This document shows, in pieces, positions 1-5,423 of a stretch of 6,129 bases of DNA. This stretch comes from JBKJVQ01 sp046717125 (lineage in GTDB: Bacteria > Pseudomonadota > Alphaproteobacteria > Rhizobiales > Methyloligellaceae). The translations under genes and the position numbers were made by a program. Below the pieces are notes generated by a model. The model did no database searches and was not told the DNA's origin. It worked only from the letters and a program-made list of their open reading frames with translations. The stretch's first letter is position 1; each line of letters opens with the position of its first letter. The stretch covers positions 1-6,129 of the forward strand of contig JBKJVQ010000095.1 of NCBI GenBank assembly GCA_046717125.1. The letters run 5' to 3'.

Positions 1-264
1 ATCTTTGATCTAAGGGAAATTCGGAACTACACCGCCGACGCCTGGGACGAGCGACAGGCGGATCGATATGTGCAGTCGATTGAGGCGCTGGCAAGAGCCC
101 GGAAGAAGGGCCGCTCCGTACCCGGCGCTCCCGGATATCTAAAGTTGGCCGTCGGCTCTCACTTCATCTTCTATCGCGTCGACAGCAGCACACCGGTCAA
201 AGTGATCCGCATCCTCCATCAGAGGATGGACGCCAAAACGCGGCTTACGGAATGGGTCGCCTAA
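1..264 (+). CDS. ParE/RelE-family toxin, 5' end cut by window edge
   Basis: The reading frame is open from base 1 and ends with TAA at 262-264, giving 87 visible residues; roughly ten N-terminal residues are probably missing. The visible protein begins IFDLREIRNYTADAW and later has PGYLKLAVGSHFIFYRV and VKVIRILHQRMD. This is the typical ParE pattern: an N-terminal helical hairpin (DL..I..Y....W...QA..Y), then a beta sheet ending in 'RILHQRMD'. Family members are toxins of type II toxin-antitoxin pairs; ParE proteins poison DNA gyrase, while RelE relatives cleave mRNA. Which target applies here cannot be told from sequence. The antitoxin gene usually lies directly upstream, outside this window. 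An internal GTG at 70 would remove the first helix and is not a credible start. The stop codon overlaps that of the converging lipoprotein gene. Confidence 0.88.
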   Translation: MFDLREIRNYTADAWDERQADRYVQSIEALARARKKGRSVPGAPGYLKLAVGSHFIFYRVDSSTPVKVIRILHQRMDAKTRLTEWVA

Positions 265-818
265 TCTTCCGTCTCACCGCCGAGCGGAACGCCGGCGATC
301 GGACGCCGCCGGCTGCGGCGCTGCTGCTCCTCCGGAGAGTCGTCGAACGATGCAACGCCGCGGCTGCAGCTCGTATCGCCACCCGCAAAGCGCCGTACGT
401 CCGCGGCGAGCTGTGCGGCGAGTGCGGGCTGCATGCGGATGTTCTGTGCGCTGACGCCGGTCTGCGAACGATCCGGCGTGAAGTTCACGGCGAACGCCTT
501 CTGGCCGAGCCGCCCACCCGGCGCGATCTCGTAGACGCTGATCTGCGCCCTGCCCCCGACCGGCGCTTCGGCGCGGAAGACGTGATCCTTCAGCAACGGA
601 TCGAGCGGATTGAACCAGCACGTTTTGATGCGGCCGCCGACGCGCGTGTAGAGATCGACGGGACGGCCCTTTTGCTTTTCGAGCTGCGCCTGCTCCGCCG
701 ACACTTCCATGGGCGGCGTATTGCGGCCGCAGGCGCCAAGCGTGAGCCCGATCGCGCAAAGGCACCCTGCGCCGCGCACAATGCGTGAGGCCGAACCTCG
801 GATTCTATTCAATCCCAT
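261..818 (-). CDS. Putative lipoprotein of unknown function
   Basis: The gene encodes 185 residues. The N-terminus is basic (MGLNRIRGSASRIVRG), followed by a hydrophobic stretch and a lipobox LGAC with the acylated cysteine at residue 30, so the mature protein should be membrane-anchored in the periplasm. Gly follows the Cys rather than Asp, which in enteric bacteria would favour outer-membrane sorting. The mature part has two cysteines (C67 in KTCWF, C151) that could form a disulfide. It ends in a Gln/Arg-rich low-complexity tail from about residue 163. I recognise no functional domain. The gene starts 6 bases after the yajQ stop, so the two are probably co-transcribed. No strong Shine-Dalgarno sequence is visible before the ATG at 818. 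The lipobox position and the close coupling to yajQ support this start. Confidence 0.8.
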   Translation of the reverse strand: MGLNRIRGSASRIVRGAGCLCAIGLTLGACGRNTPPMEVSAEQAQLEKQKGRPVDLYTRVGGRIKTCWFNPLDPLLKDHVFRAEAPVGGRAQISVYEIAPGGRLGQKAFAVNFTPDRSQTGVSAQNIRMQPALAAQLAADVRRFAGGDTSCSRGVASFDDSPEEQQRRSRRRPIAGVPLGGETED

Positions 819-824
819 GGAGCG

Positions 825-1310
825 TTAGTCCCGAAAATTCTCGAATTGGAGCGGCTGCTCGACGTCCTTCTCCTTCAGGTGCTGTATCACAGCCTGAAGG
901 TCGTCGCGCTTCTTTCCCGTCACCCGCAGCTCGTCCCCCTGGACGGCCACCTGAACCCTAAACTTTGAATCTTTGATATCTTTCACGAGCTTTTTGGCAA
1001 GTTCGCGATCTATCCCCTGCTTCAGCGCGACCTTCTGCCGAACCGACTGCCCGGCCGCCTTTTCCGGCGTCCCGTAATCGAGGATACGCGGATCGAGCTT
1101 CCGCCTGGCGAGATGGCCTTGCAGCAACTCGTGCATCTGTTTCAGCTTCAAGTCGTCGTCGGCGTCGATCGTCAGCTCCGTCTCCTTGCGCACGATCTTG
1201 CAGTGCGAGTTCTTGAAATCGTAGCGCTGCTCGATCTCGCGCATCATGTTCGCGATCGCGTTGTCGATCTCGGGTAGGTCGGTCTTCGAGACGACATCGA
1301 ACGAAGGCAT
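825..1310 (-). CDS. yajQ: YajQ family nucleotide/cyclic-di-GMP-binding protein
   Basis: The product has 161 residues, the usual length for YajQ (UPF0234). It starts with the characteristic MPSFDVVSKTDLPEIDNA, contains QRYDFKNS near residues 28-35 and a KAAGQSVRQKVALKQGID stretch in the middle, and ends with DVEQPLQFENFRD. YajQ proteins consist of two ferredoxin-like domains. They bind nucleotides or nucleic acid, and a Xanthomonas member was shown to bind cyclic di-GMP and act with a transcription factor in virulence control. That role has not been shown for most lineages. The protein should be cytoplasmic. It appears to be the first gene of a two-gene unit with the lipoprotein gene. The ATG at 1310 is fixed by the family N-terminus, although only a weak ribosome binding site precedes it. 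A GANTC site (1338-1342) lies 28 bases upstream. Confidence 0.95.
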   Translation of the reverse strand: MPSFDVVSKTDLPEIDNAIANMMREIEQRYDFKNSHCKIVRKETELTIDADDDLKLKQMHELLQGHLARRKLDPRILDYGTPEKAAGQSVRQKVALKQGIDRELAKKLVKDIKDSKFRVQVAVQGDELRVTGKKRDDLQAVIQHLKEKDVEQPLQFENFRD

Positions 1311-1426
1311 GAGGAGCTTTCACGGCGCGGGGTCGGAGATTCGAGTGATGCGCGAACATCTGACCAGCTTTGTGGCGCCATTTGGACTTGAGCCGGCCGG
1401 ATATGCCGCACGCACTTTAGACGATT

Positions 1427-1473
1427 CCCACCCGGCCGGCCTTCGGCCGTCCACCCTTCCTTTGCGGGAAGGG
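1427..1473 (-). repeat. REP-like palindromic repeat, copy 1 (minus orientation)
   Basis: Read on the minus strand, this 47-base element begins CCCTTCCCGC, continues with GGAAGGGTGG and ends CCGGGTGGG. It folds as two successive hairpins: CCCTTCC/GGAAGGG (+ strand arms 1454-1460 and 1467-1473), then CGGCC-GAA-GGCCG (arms within 1437-1449). The same outer blocks occur in copy 2 at 1524-1570. Such GC-rich repeats are typical of multi-copy intergenic REP elements in alphaproteobacterial genomes; copy number cannot be seen from this window. Confidence 0.75.
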
Positions 1474-1523
1474 ATATTCTTTTCCCTCGCGAAGCCGACA
1501 TCCATCATGCAGGCGGTGCAAAT

Positions 1524-1570
1524 CCCTCCCCGCTTCGGGAAGGGTGGCGCGCCTTACGCGCCGGGTGGGG
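1524..1570 (+). repeat. REP-like palindromic repeat, copy 2 (plus orientation)
   Basis: This element shares with copy 1 the blocks CCCT(C/T)CCCGC, GGAAGGGTGG and CCGGGTGGG in the same order, but on the opposite strand. The first hairpin pairs 1524-1531 with 1537-1544, with one mismatch. The second is GGCGCG-CCTTA-CGCGCC (1546-1562). Its stem differs in sequence from that of copy 1 yet still pairs, suggesting that the structure is what is conserved. The two copies are divided by 50 bases and form a head-to-head pair like a BIME. Being downstream of fliJ, the hairpins might also slow transcription or protect the mRNA 3' end. Confidence 0.75.
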
Positions 1571-1571
1571 T

Positions 1572-1605
1572 CAATAATCCGCCCATGCACAGCCACCGAT
1601 TATTG
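1572..1605 (-). repeat. Short inverted repeat just after fliJ
   Basis: CAATAATC (1572-1579) and GATTATTG (1598-1605) are perfect 8-base inverted arms separated by 18 bases, placed 7 bases past the fliJ stop codon. The arms are AT-rich and the loop is long, so it is a poor intrinsic terminator by itself. It could be a weak 3'-end structure, a protein-binding site, or chance. Confidence 0.4.
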
Positions 1606-1612
1606 CAGTCAG

Positions 1613-2029
1613 CTACCCCGCCGCGGCCCGGTGGCGCATGCCGCCGATCTCGTCGAGCGCGGCCTGTCCCGACCGCTGGGCCTCGATCCGGTCCCGCTCC
1701 TTCTCCCGCTCGTCCAGAAGCTCGAACTTCTTCAGCTCCTCGACCGCTTCGGCCAACCGGTCCCGCGCATCGGCGAGTTTGCCAACGAGCTCCTGTGCCG
1801 AAACGAGAAGATTGTCCCGCCTTTGGATCGCCGCCTTGGCGAACGTGGGATAGGCGTAGTGATTGACGTCGGAGACGCCCGCCCTGTCCTGCTCGAATTG
1901 GATCTGACGATCGAGATCGGCCGCCATGGCCTTGAAATCTGCGATCATCGCCTCGACAGCGGCCACCTTCTGGCGGTGCTCGTCGACTTCAAAACGCTTC
2001 AACCGAAGCAAACTCTCACGCGACTTCAT
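1613..2029 (-). CDS. fliJ: Flagellar export protein FliJ
   Basis: The gene encodes 138 residues, a normal FliJ length. The protein is almost entirely charged and helical, beginning MKSRESLLRLKRFEVDEHRQ. Long heptad-like stretches at about residues 5-50 and 65-125 fit the antiparallel coiled coil of FliJ. In the flagellar type III export apparatus, FliJ is the central stalk of the FliI hexamer, links it to the export gate protein FlhA and helps chaperone recycling. Sequence conservation in this family is low, so the call rests on size, coiled-coil character and position. Its ATG overlaps the TGA of fliI in an ATGA junction, which points to translational coupling. A GAGGG about 9 bases upstream, inside the end of fliI, can serve as ribosome binding site. 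REP-like repeats follow the gene. Confidence 0.88.
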   Translation of the reverse strand: MKSRESLLRLKRFEVDEHRQKVAAVEAMIADFKAMAADLDRQIQFEQDRAGVSDVNHYAYPTFAKAAIQRRDNLLVSAQELVGKLADARDRLAEAVEELKKFELLDEREKERDRIEAQRSGQAALDEIGGMRHRAAAG

Positions 2030-3393
2030 GACTGCTTACCCTCGTCGTTCTCGCTGTCGGGCAACTCAAACTTCAACAACCGTGCCAGTTCCAGATAGGC
2101 GTCTTCGAGATTGCTCGCCTCGTCCATCCCCTGACCGAGGAAGGCTTCGAGCGCCGGCTGGAAATGAATCGCCTCATCGACCGCAGCGCTCGATCCTGGC
2201 CGGTAAGCGCCAAGCCGGATCAGTTCCTCCATGTCGGCATAGGTCGCCATCAGTGACCGGGCGCGCTGCAATAGCGGCCGGAATACGGGCGGCGTTGCGT
2301 TCGGCATGGTTCGGGAAATGGAACGCAGCACGTTGATGGCGGGATAGCGGCCGCGCTCGGCGATGGCGCGGTCCATGACGATGTGGCCGTCGAGGATCGA
2401 ACGGGCGGCATCCGCGATCGGCTCGTTGTGGTCGTCGCCCTCAACGAGGACCGTGAACAGGCCGGTTATCGAGCCCGATCCGCCGGATGTCTTGCCCGGC
2501 CCTGCCCGTTCGAGCAGGCGCGGGAGTTCGGCGAAAACCGTCGGCGTGTAGCCTTTCGTGGTGGGCGGCTCTCCGGCGGAGAGGCCGATCTCCCGCTGCG
2601 CCATGGCGAAGCGCGTGATGCTGTCCATCATGCACAGCACGTCGAGATCCTGATCGCGGAAATATTCGGCGATGGTGAGCGTGAGATACGCGGCCTGCCG
2701 GCGCATGACCGGCGCTTCGTCGGACGTCGCCACGACAACCACGCTGCGCGCCAGTCCCTCCTCGCCGAGATTGTCCTCGATGAATTCCTGCACCTCGCGG
2801 CCACGCTCGCCGATCAGGCCGATCACCGAGACATCACTTTCCGTATGCCGGGCGATCATTGACATCAGCACAGACTTGCCGACGCCGGAGCCCGCGAAAA
2901 TACCCAAGCGCTGACCGCGGCACGTCGTCAGGAACGTATTCAGTGCGCGGACGCCAAGATCGAGCGGCGCGCCGACGCGCTTGCGGCCATGCGCGGGCGG
3001 CGGAGCGCTGCGCAACCGCAGCGGCATGGCGCCTTGCCGGAGCGGTCCCTTGCCGTCGATCGGCTCTCCGAGGCCGTTTACCACCCGTCCGAGCCATGCG
3101 CGCGACGGCCGCACCGTCGCTTCATTTTGGACGATGGTTGCATGCGCGCCGTGCCGTACGCCGTCGAGCGGCCCGAACGGCAGCGCGAGCGCCGCGCCTT
3201 CACGAAAACCGATGACTTCGGCGGCGACATCACCGGAGGGCCCGCCCGCGATTGACAGCCGCGCGCCGATATTCATCGCGCGGACCGGCCCGGCTACTTC
3301 CACCAGCAGGCCCTGGATGCTGCGCACGCGGCCATAGATATTAGCCGACGGCAGATCCGCGATGTCTCTCAGCAGAGCCTGCAACGCAACCAT
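2026..3393 (-). CDS. fliI: Flagellum-specific export ATPase FliI
   Basis: The product is a 455-residue F1-beta-like ATPase that energises export of flagellar subunits at the cytoplasmic face of the basal body. Visible motifs, numbered from this start, are the N-terminal barrel with NIYGRVRSIQGLLVEVAGPV (about 18-37), Walker A AGSGVGKS (167-174), GERGREV with the likely catalytic Glu196, Walker B ending in LCMMD (Asp257), and PTTKGYTPTVFAELPRLLERAG, a signature of type III ATPases. The frame stays open upstream to an ATG at 3519, which would add 42 residues (MVYRCLSPRSQ...) with no resemblance to the family. I chose the ATG at 3393 (MVALQALLRDIADLPSANIYG) because it gives the usual length and N-terminus. 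Its ribosome binding site is weak. The gene is first in the fliI-fliJ unit and divergent from ctrA. Confidence 0.95.
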   Translation of the reverse strand: MVALQALLRDIADLPSANIYGRVRSIQGLLVEVAGPVRAMNIGARLSIAGGPSGDVAAEVIGFREGAALALPFGPLDGVRHGAHATIVQNEATVRPSRAWLGRVVNGLGEPIDGKGPLRQGAMPLRLRSAPPPAHGRKRVGAPLDLGVRALNTFLTTCRGQRLGIFAGSGVGKSVLMSMIARHTESDVSVIGLIGERGREVQEFIEDNLGEEGLARSVVVVATSDEAPVMRRQAAYLTLTIAEYFRDQDLDVLCMMDSITRFAMAQREIGLSAGEPPTTKGYTPTVFAELPRLLERAGPGKTSGGSGSITGLFTVLVEGDDHNEPIADAARSILDGHIVMDRAIAERGRYPAINVLRSISRTMPNATPPVFRPLLQRARSLMATYADMEELIRLGAYRPGSSAAVDEAIHFQPALEAFLGQGMDEASNLEDAYLELARLLKFELPDSENDEGKQS

Positions 3394-3500
3394 CCCCAGG
3401 CCATGGAATCCGTCCGGCGCGCCGCGGCGGCCATCCATGCGCAAAATCGGCCGGCCGCAAACGCGCACCTGCCCCCGGGTTCGATCTTGGCTGCGAGGGC

Positions 3501-3515
3501 TTAAGCATCGGTAAA
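3501..3515. promoter_or_regulatory. Candidate CtrA box, imperfect
   Basis: TTAA, seven bases, then TAAA: one mismatch from the CtrA consensus TTAA-N7-TTAA. It lies 108 bases upstream of the preferred fliI start, a reasonable place for control of the flagellar unit by CtrA. Degenerate AT tetramers are rare in this GC-rich context, but a single one-mismatch hit can be chance. If the longer fliI frame were used, the site would fall inside the gene. Confidence 0.35.
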
Positions 3516-3534
3516 CCATCGCCCAGGCATGATT

Positions 3535-3555
3535 AATTCGTTGCCGAGACGAATT
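3535..3555. promoter_or_regulatory. Small inverted repeat in the fliI/ctrA control region
   Basis: AATTCG (3535-3540) and CGAATT (3550-3555) form a perfect 6-base inverted repeat with a 9-base spacer, in the middle of the divergent promoter region. The layout resembles a dimeric regulator's operator, but I cannot name a regulator and the arms are short. Confidence 0.25.
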
Positions 3556-3578
3556 TCGCAGCGCCCCCGGGTCAGATT

Positions 3579-3617
3579 TTGTTAACTAGTCTCGGGTAAT
3601 TATTGATTCGAGTTAAC
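3579..3617 (+). promoter_or_regulatory. Candidate ctrA promoter with GANTC and two GTTAAC sites
   Basis: A possible sigma-70 promoter reads TTGTTA (3579-3584), 16 bases, TATTGA (3601-3606). A GATTC, the CcrM methylation sequence GANTC, sits at 3605-3609 on the edge of the proposed -10. Two GTTAAC palindromes (3581-3586 and 3612-3617) flank it, 31 bases apart; the second reads on as TTAACCAC, close to the CtrA half-site TTAACCAT known from Caulobacter. In Caulobacter, ctrA P1 is controlled by GcrA and CcrM methylation, and CtrA acts on its own promoters. The promoter hexamers are a weak match; the GANTC and GTTAAC sequences themselves are certain. Confidence 0.45.
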
Positions 3618-3675
3618 CACGCAGATTGCGTCCGGAGCCGGGGGGCGATGGGCTGCTGTGGCGGCCCGGGGATTA

Positions 3676-3680
3676 AGAGG
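3676..3680 (+). promoter_or_regulatory. Ribosome binding site deciding the ctrA start
   Basis: AGAGG is placed 6 bases before the ATG at 3687. It supports this start over the in-frame upstream ATT at 3603, which would add 28 residues unrelated to response regulators. Confidence 0.8.
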
Positions 3681-3686
3681 ATCGAA

Positions 3687-4382
3687 ATGAGGGTTCTTCT
3701 GATCGAAGACGACAGCGCAACCGCGCAAAGCATCGAGCTGATGCTGCAATCGGACGGCTTCAACGTTTACACGACGGATCTGGGCGAAGAAGGCGCGGAT
3801 CTCGGCAAGCTGTTCGACTACGACATTATTCTGCTCGACCTCAACCTGCCCGACATGAGCGGATACGAGGTCCTGAAGACATTGCGGGTCTCGAAGGTGC
3901 AGACGCCGATCCTGATTCTCTCCGGCCTGGCCGGCATCGAGGACAAGGTTCGGGGCCTCGGCTTCGGCGCCGATGACTACATGACCAAGCCCTTCCATAA
4001 GGATGAGTTGGTCGCGCGCATACGGGCGATTGTCCGCCGCTCGAAGGGTCATGCGCAGTCCGTAATCTCGACCGGCGAGCTGAAGGTCAATCTCGACGCC
4101 AAGACGGTTGAGGTGAACAACGCGCGCGTGCATCTGACGGGCAAGGAATACCAGATGCTGGAGCTGCTCTCGCTTCGCAAGGGCACGACCCTCACCAAGG
4201 AGATGTTCCTGAACCATCTTTATGGCGGCATGGACGAGCCGGAACTCAAGATCATCGACGTGTTCATCTGCAAGCTGCGGCGGAAGCTCTCGGACGCGAC
4301 CGGCGGCAAGCACTACATCGAGCCGGTCTGGGGCCGCGGCTACGTGCTGCGCAATCCGGATGACGAATCTGCCGCGGCTTAA
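3687..4382 (+). CDS. ctrA: Cell-cycle response regulator CtrA
   Basis: This 231-residue OmpR-class response regulator matches CtrA over its whole length, starting MRVLLIEDDSATAQSIELML. The receiver domain (about 1-118) has the acidic pair D8/D9, phosphoacceptor D51 in LLDLNLPDMSGYEVL, switch S79 and K101 in TKPF. The winged-helix DNA-binding domain (about 128-223) contains VHLTGKEYQMLELLSLRKGTTLTKEMFLNHLYGGMDEPELKIIDVFICKLRRKL, shown here only to identify the domain by its GKEYQML and DVFICKLRRK blocks, and ends PVWGRGYVL. In alphaproteobacteria the protein is phosphorylated through the CckA-ChpT relay and binds TTAA-type boxes to control replication, division and flagellar genes. It ends in Ala-Ala-Ala, consistent with the C-terminal alanines needed for ClpXP proteolysis in Caulobacter. 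It is divergent from fliI and followed by a strong terminator. Confidence 0.97.
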   Translation: MRVLLIEDDSATAQSIELMLQSDGFNVYTTDLGEEGADLGKLFDYDIILLDLNLPDMSGYEVLKTLRVSKVQTPILILSGLAGIEDKVRGLGFGADDYMTKPFHKDELVARIRAIVRRSKGHAQSVISTGELKVNLDAKTVEVNNARVHLTGKEYQMLELLSLRKGTTLTKEMFLNHLYGGMDEPELKIIDVFICKLRRKLSDATGGKHYIEPVWGRGYVLRNPDDESAAA

Positions 4383-4406
4383 TTCCCCCGAACACACCGC
4401 AACGAC

Positions 4407-4440
4407 GAAAGGGCCGGAAGCGCAAGCTTCCGGCCCTTTC
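4407..4440. terminator. Bidirectional stem-loop terminator after ctrA
   Basis: A perfect 15-base inverted repeat (4407-4421 against 4426-4440) encloses the loop GCAA. The stem has a GC-rich core and AAA/TTT outer bases, so on either strand the 3' arm ends in CCCTTTC, giving a short U-rich stretch. It lies between the end of ctrA (4382) and the end of the converging hydrolase gene (4455), and can stop transcription from both sides. Confidence 0.88.
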
Positions 4441-4454
4441 TCATGTGGTCCGGC

Positions 4455-5360
4455 TCAAGCTTCCGCGCGCATGGGGCGGGCGTAGATCTTGCCTGCCATC
4501 TTGTCCGCGATGGCGGCAAGGGTTTCGGCGCGGTAGTGATACTCGTCGATATAAAGAAGCCGGTCGGCATCGGGGAACGCCGCGATCGACATCTTCTCGG
4601 CGGCCGCGAATTTCCGCCGCTCGGACTGAAAAGTGAGCGCAAAACGCCGATGCGACTCGAACCGCACGCTCTGCCCCTCCCCCGCGACGACGCCGAGTTC
4701 GCCGATACGCTCGATTTCGTCAGGTGACGATTTCTCGAAGAAGGTGATGTCGTCGCCGAGAAGAAAGTCGGCTCCGGCCGCCGAGACCGCCTGCGCCGCG
4801 AGGCGGGTCCAGAAGAAATTGAAATGAAGCAGATTGGTGAACTGCTCCTGCAGGTCGGCCACCGGCTCCGCCCCAGGTAAAGGCAGGATCGGCGTACCGA
4901 ACAACGGATCGGCGCGCACGTGAAAGCACCAGCGGGTGAAGTCCCCGCCCGAGATGAAGACCACGTGCTTCACCCGGCCCCGCGCATTGCGCAGCACACG
5001 GGCCAGCGACGCGAACAGCGTGCGCGAGTCCGCTTCGGGATAACAGATGTTCAGGTAGCAGAGACCGGTCGCATCGCTGAGTTTTGAGGCCAACGTGTCT
5101 CCATTGCCTGAAAGGCCAAATCCGAATGTGTGCGACGAACCGAGCAGAAGTCCGAAATCGCCTATCCCTGAAGCCTCAGCGAGGCCGACGGGACGGCCGT
5201 CGAAAAGCGTATGGCGGAAGCCGGCCCCATCGGTCGTGAAGTGCTTGGCCTCGACATTCGGCGGATAGGCCATCACATCGCCGCGCCGGATCCAGCGTGC
5301 ATTCCGGAAATAGTCCGCAATGGCGGGAAAGGTGCGTAAGAGCGCCCGGTAATTGGCCAT
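4455..5360 (-). CDS. Divergent SGNH/GDSL-type hydrolase
   Basis: The product has 301 residues and no clear signal peptide or membrane segment. FGLLLGSSHTFGFGL (residues 69-83) matches the SGNH nucleophile block G-D-S-x-T-x-G, but with Ser75 in place of Asp; Ser76 would be the nucleophile. YIDEYHYRAETLAAIADKMAGKI near the C-terminus gives the D-x-x-H pair, D272 and H275, of the catalytic triad. The oxyanion blocks are degenerate: NICYPEADS (about 104-112) where block II would have a Gly, and ISGGDFTRW (136-144) where block III would have GxND. Such enzymes hydrolyse esters or remove acetyl groups; the substrate here is unknown. The frame runs open upstream to 5909, but that part lies antisense to the P450-like gene, so I use the ATG at 5360 (MANYRALL). 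The gene is 63 bases from that divergent neighbour. Confidence 0.72.
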   Translation of the reverse strand: MANYRALLRTFPAIADYFRNARWIRRGDVMAYPPNVEAKHFTTDGAGFRHTLFDGRPVGLAEASGIGDFGLLLGSSHTFGFGLSGNGDTLASKLSDATGLCYLNICYPEADSRTLFASLARVLRNARGRVKHVVFISGGDFTRWCFHVRADPLFGTPILPLPGAEPVADLQEQFTNLLHFNFFWTRLAAQAVSAAGADFLLGDDITFFEKSSPDEIERIGELGVVAGEGQSVRFESHRRFALTFQSERRKFAAAEKMSIAAFPDADRLLYIDEYHYRAETLAAIADKMAGKIYARPMRAEA

Positions 5361-5423
5361 GGCGCGTCTATAGCGCGAGCGTGTTCGCCTGGTCTGCTCT
5401 ATTTTGTGCCGGTGGGAGGGCCG
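5361..5423. promoter_or_regulatory. Divergent promoter region between hydrolase and P450-like genes
   Basis: This 63-base gap must hold the start signals of both genes unless they are transcribed from farther away. For the P450-like gene, GGAGG at 5415-5419 is a clear ribosome binding site. For the hydrolase no Shine-Dalgarno is visible, but TATAGA on the minus strand (5372-5367) sits only 6 bases before its ATG and could be a -10 element of a leaderless transcript. No convincing -35 was found on either side. Confidence 0.4.

Larger units (their letters stand above)
1311..1612. other. Gene-free stretch between yajQ and fliJ
   Basis: About 300 bases separate the start of yajQ from the end of fliJ. 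Open frames here are chance readings with no recognisable protein. The left part, about 1311-1426, should hold the yajQ promoter on the minus strand, but I could not identify convincing -35 and -10 elements. The right part contains two REP-like repeats (1427-1473 and 1524-1570) and an 8-base inverted repeat (1572-1605), listed separately. No tRNA or known small RNA was recognised. Confidence 0.75.

Noticed and set aside
70..264. Short toxin starting at the GTG at 70
   Set aside because: The frame is open to base 1 and the upstream residues match the ParE N-terminal helix, so the gene is simply cut by the window edge.
252..788. 178-codon + strand frame opposite the lipoprotein gene
   Set aside because: Ala/Arg-rich, without family likeness; the minus-strand frame has a signal peptide and lipobox and fits the yajQ unit.
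1427..1570. CRISPR array or insertion-sequence ends
   Set aside because: Only two copies, in inverted orientation, with internal hairpins and no transposase or target duplication; a REP-like pair fits better.
1246..1866. 206-codon + strand frame across yajQ start, repeats and fliJ end
   Set aside because: It runs through the palindromic repeats and antisense to two genes; low-complexity Pro/Arg/Ala translation.
2383..2862. 159-codon + strand frame within fliI
   Set aside because: Antisense shadow of the FliI ATPase coding sequence.
3394..3686. Sigma-54 promoter for the flagellar unit
   Set aside because: No TGGCAC-N5-TTGC type sequence was found on the minus strand upstream of fliI.
3600..4397. 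Long minus-strand open frame (265 codons) antisense to ctrA
   Set aside because: It is a shadow of the GC-biased ctrA codons; the protein resembles no family, and ctrA on the other strand is certain.
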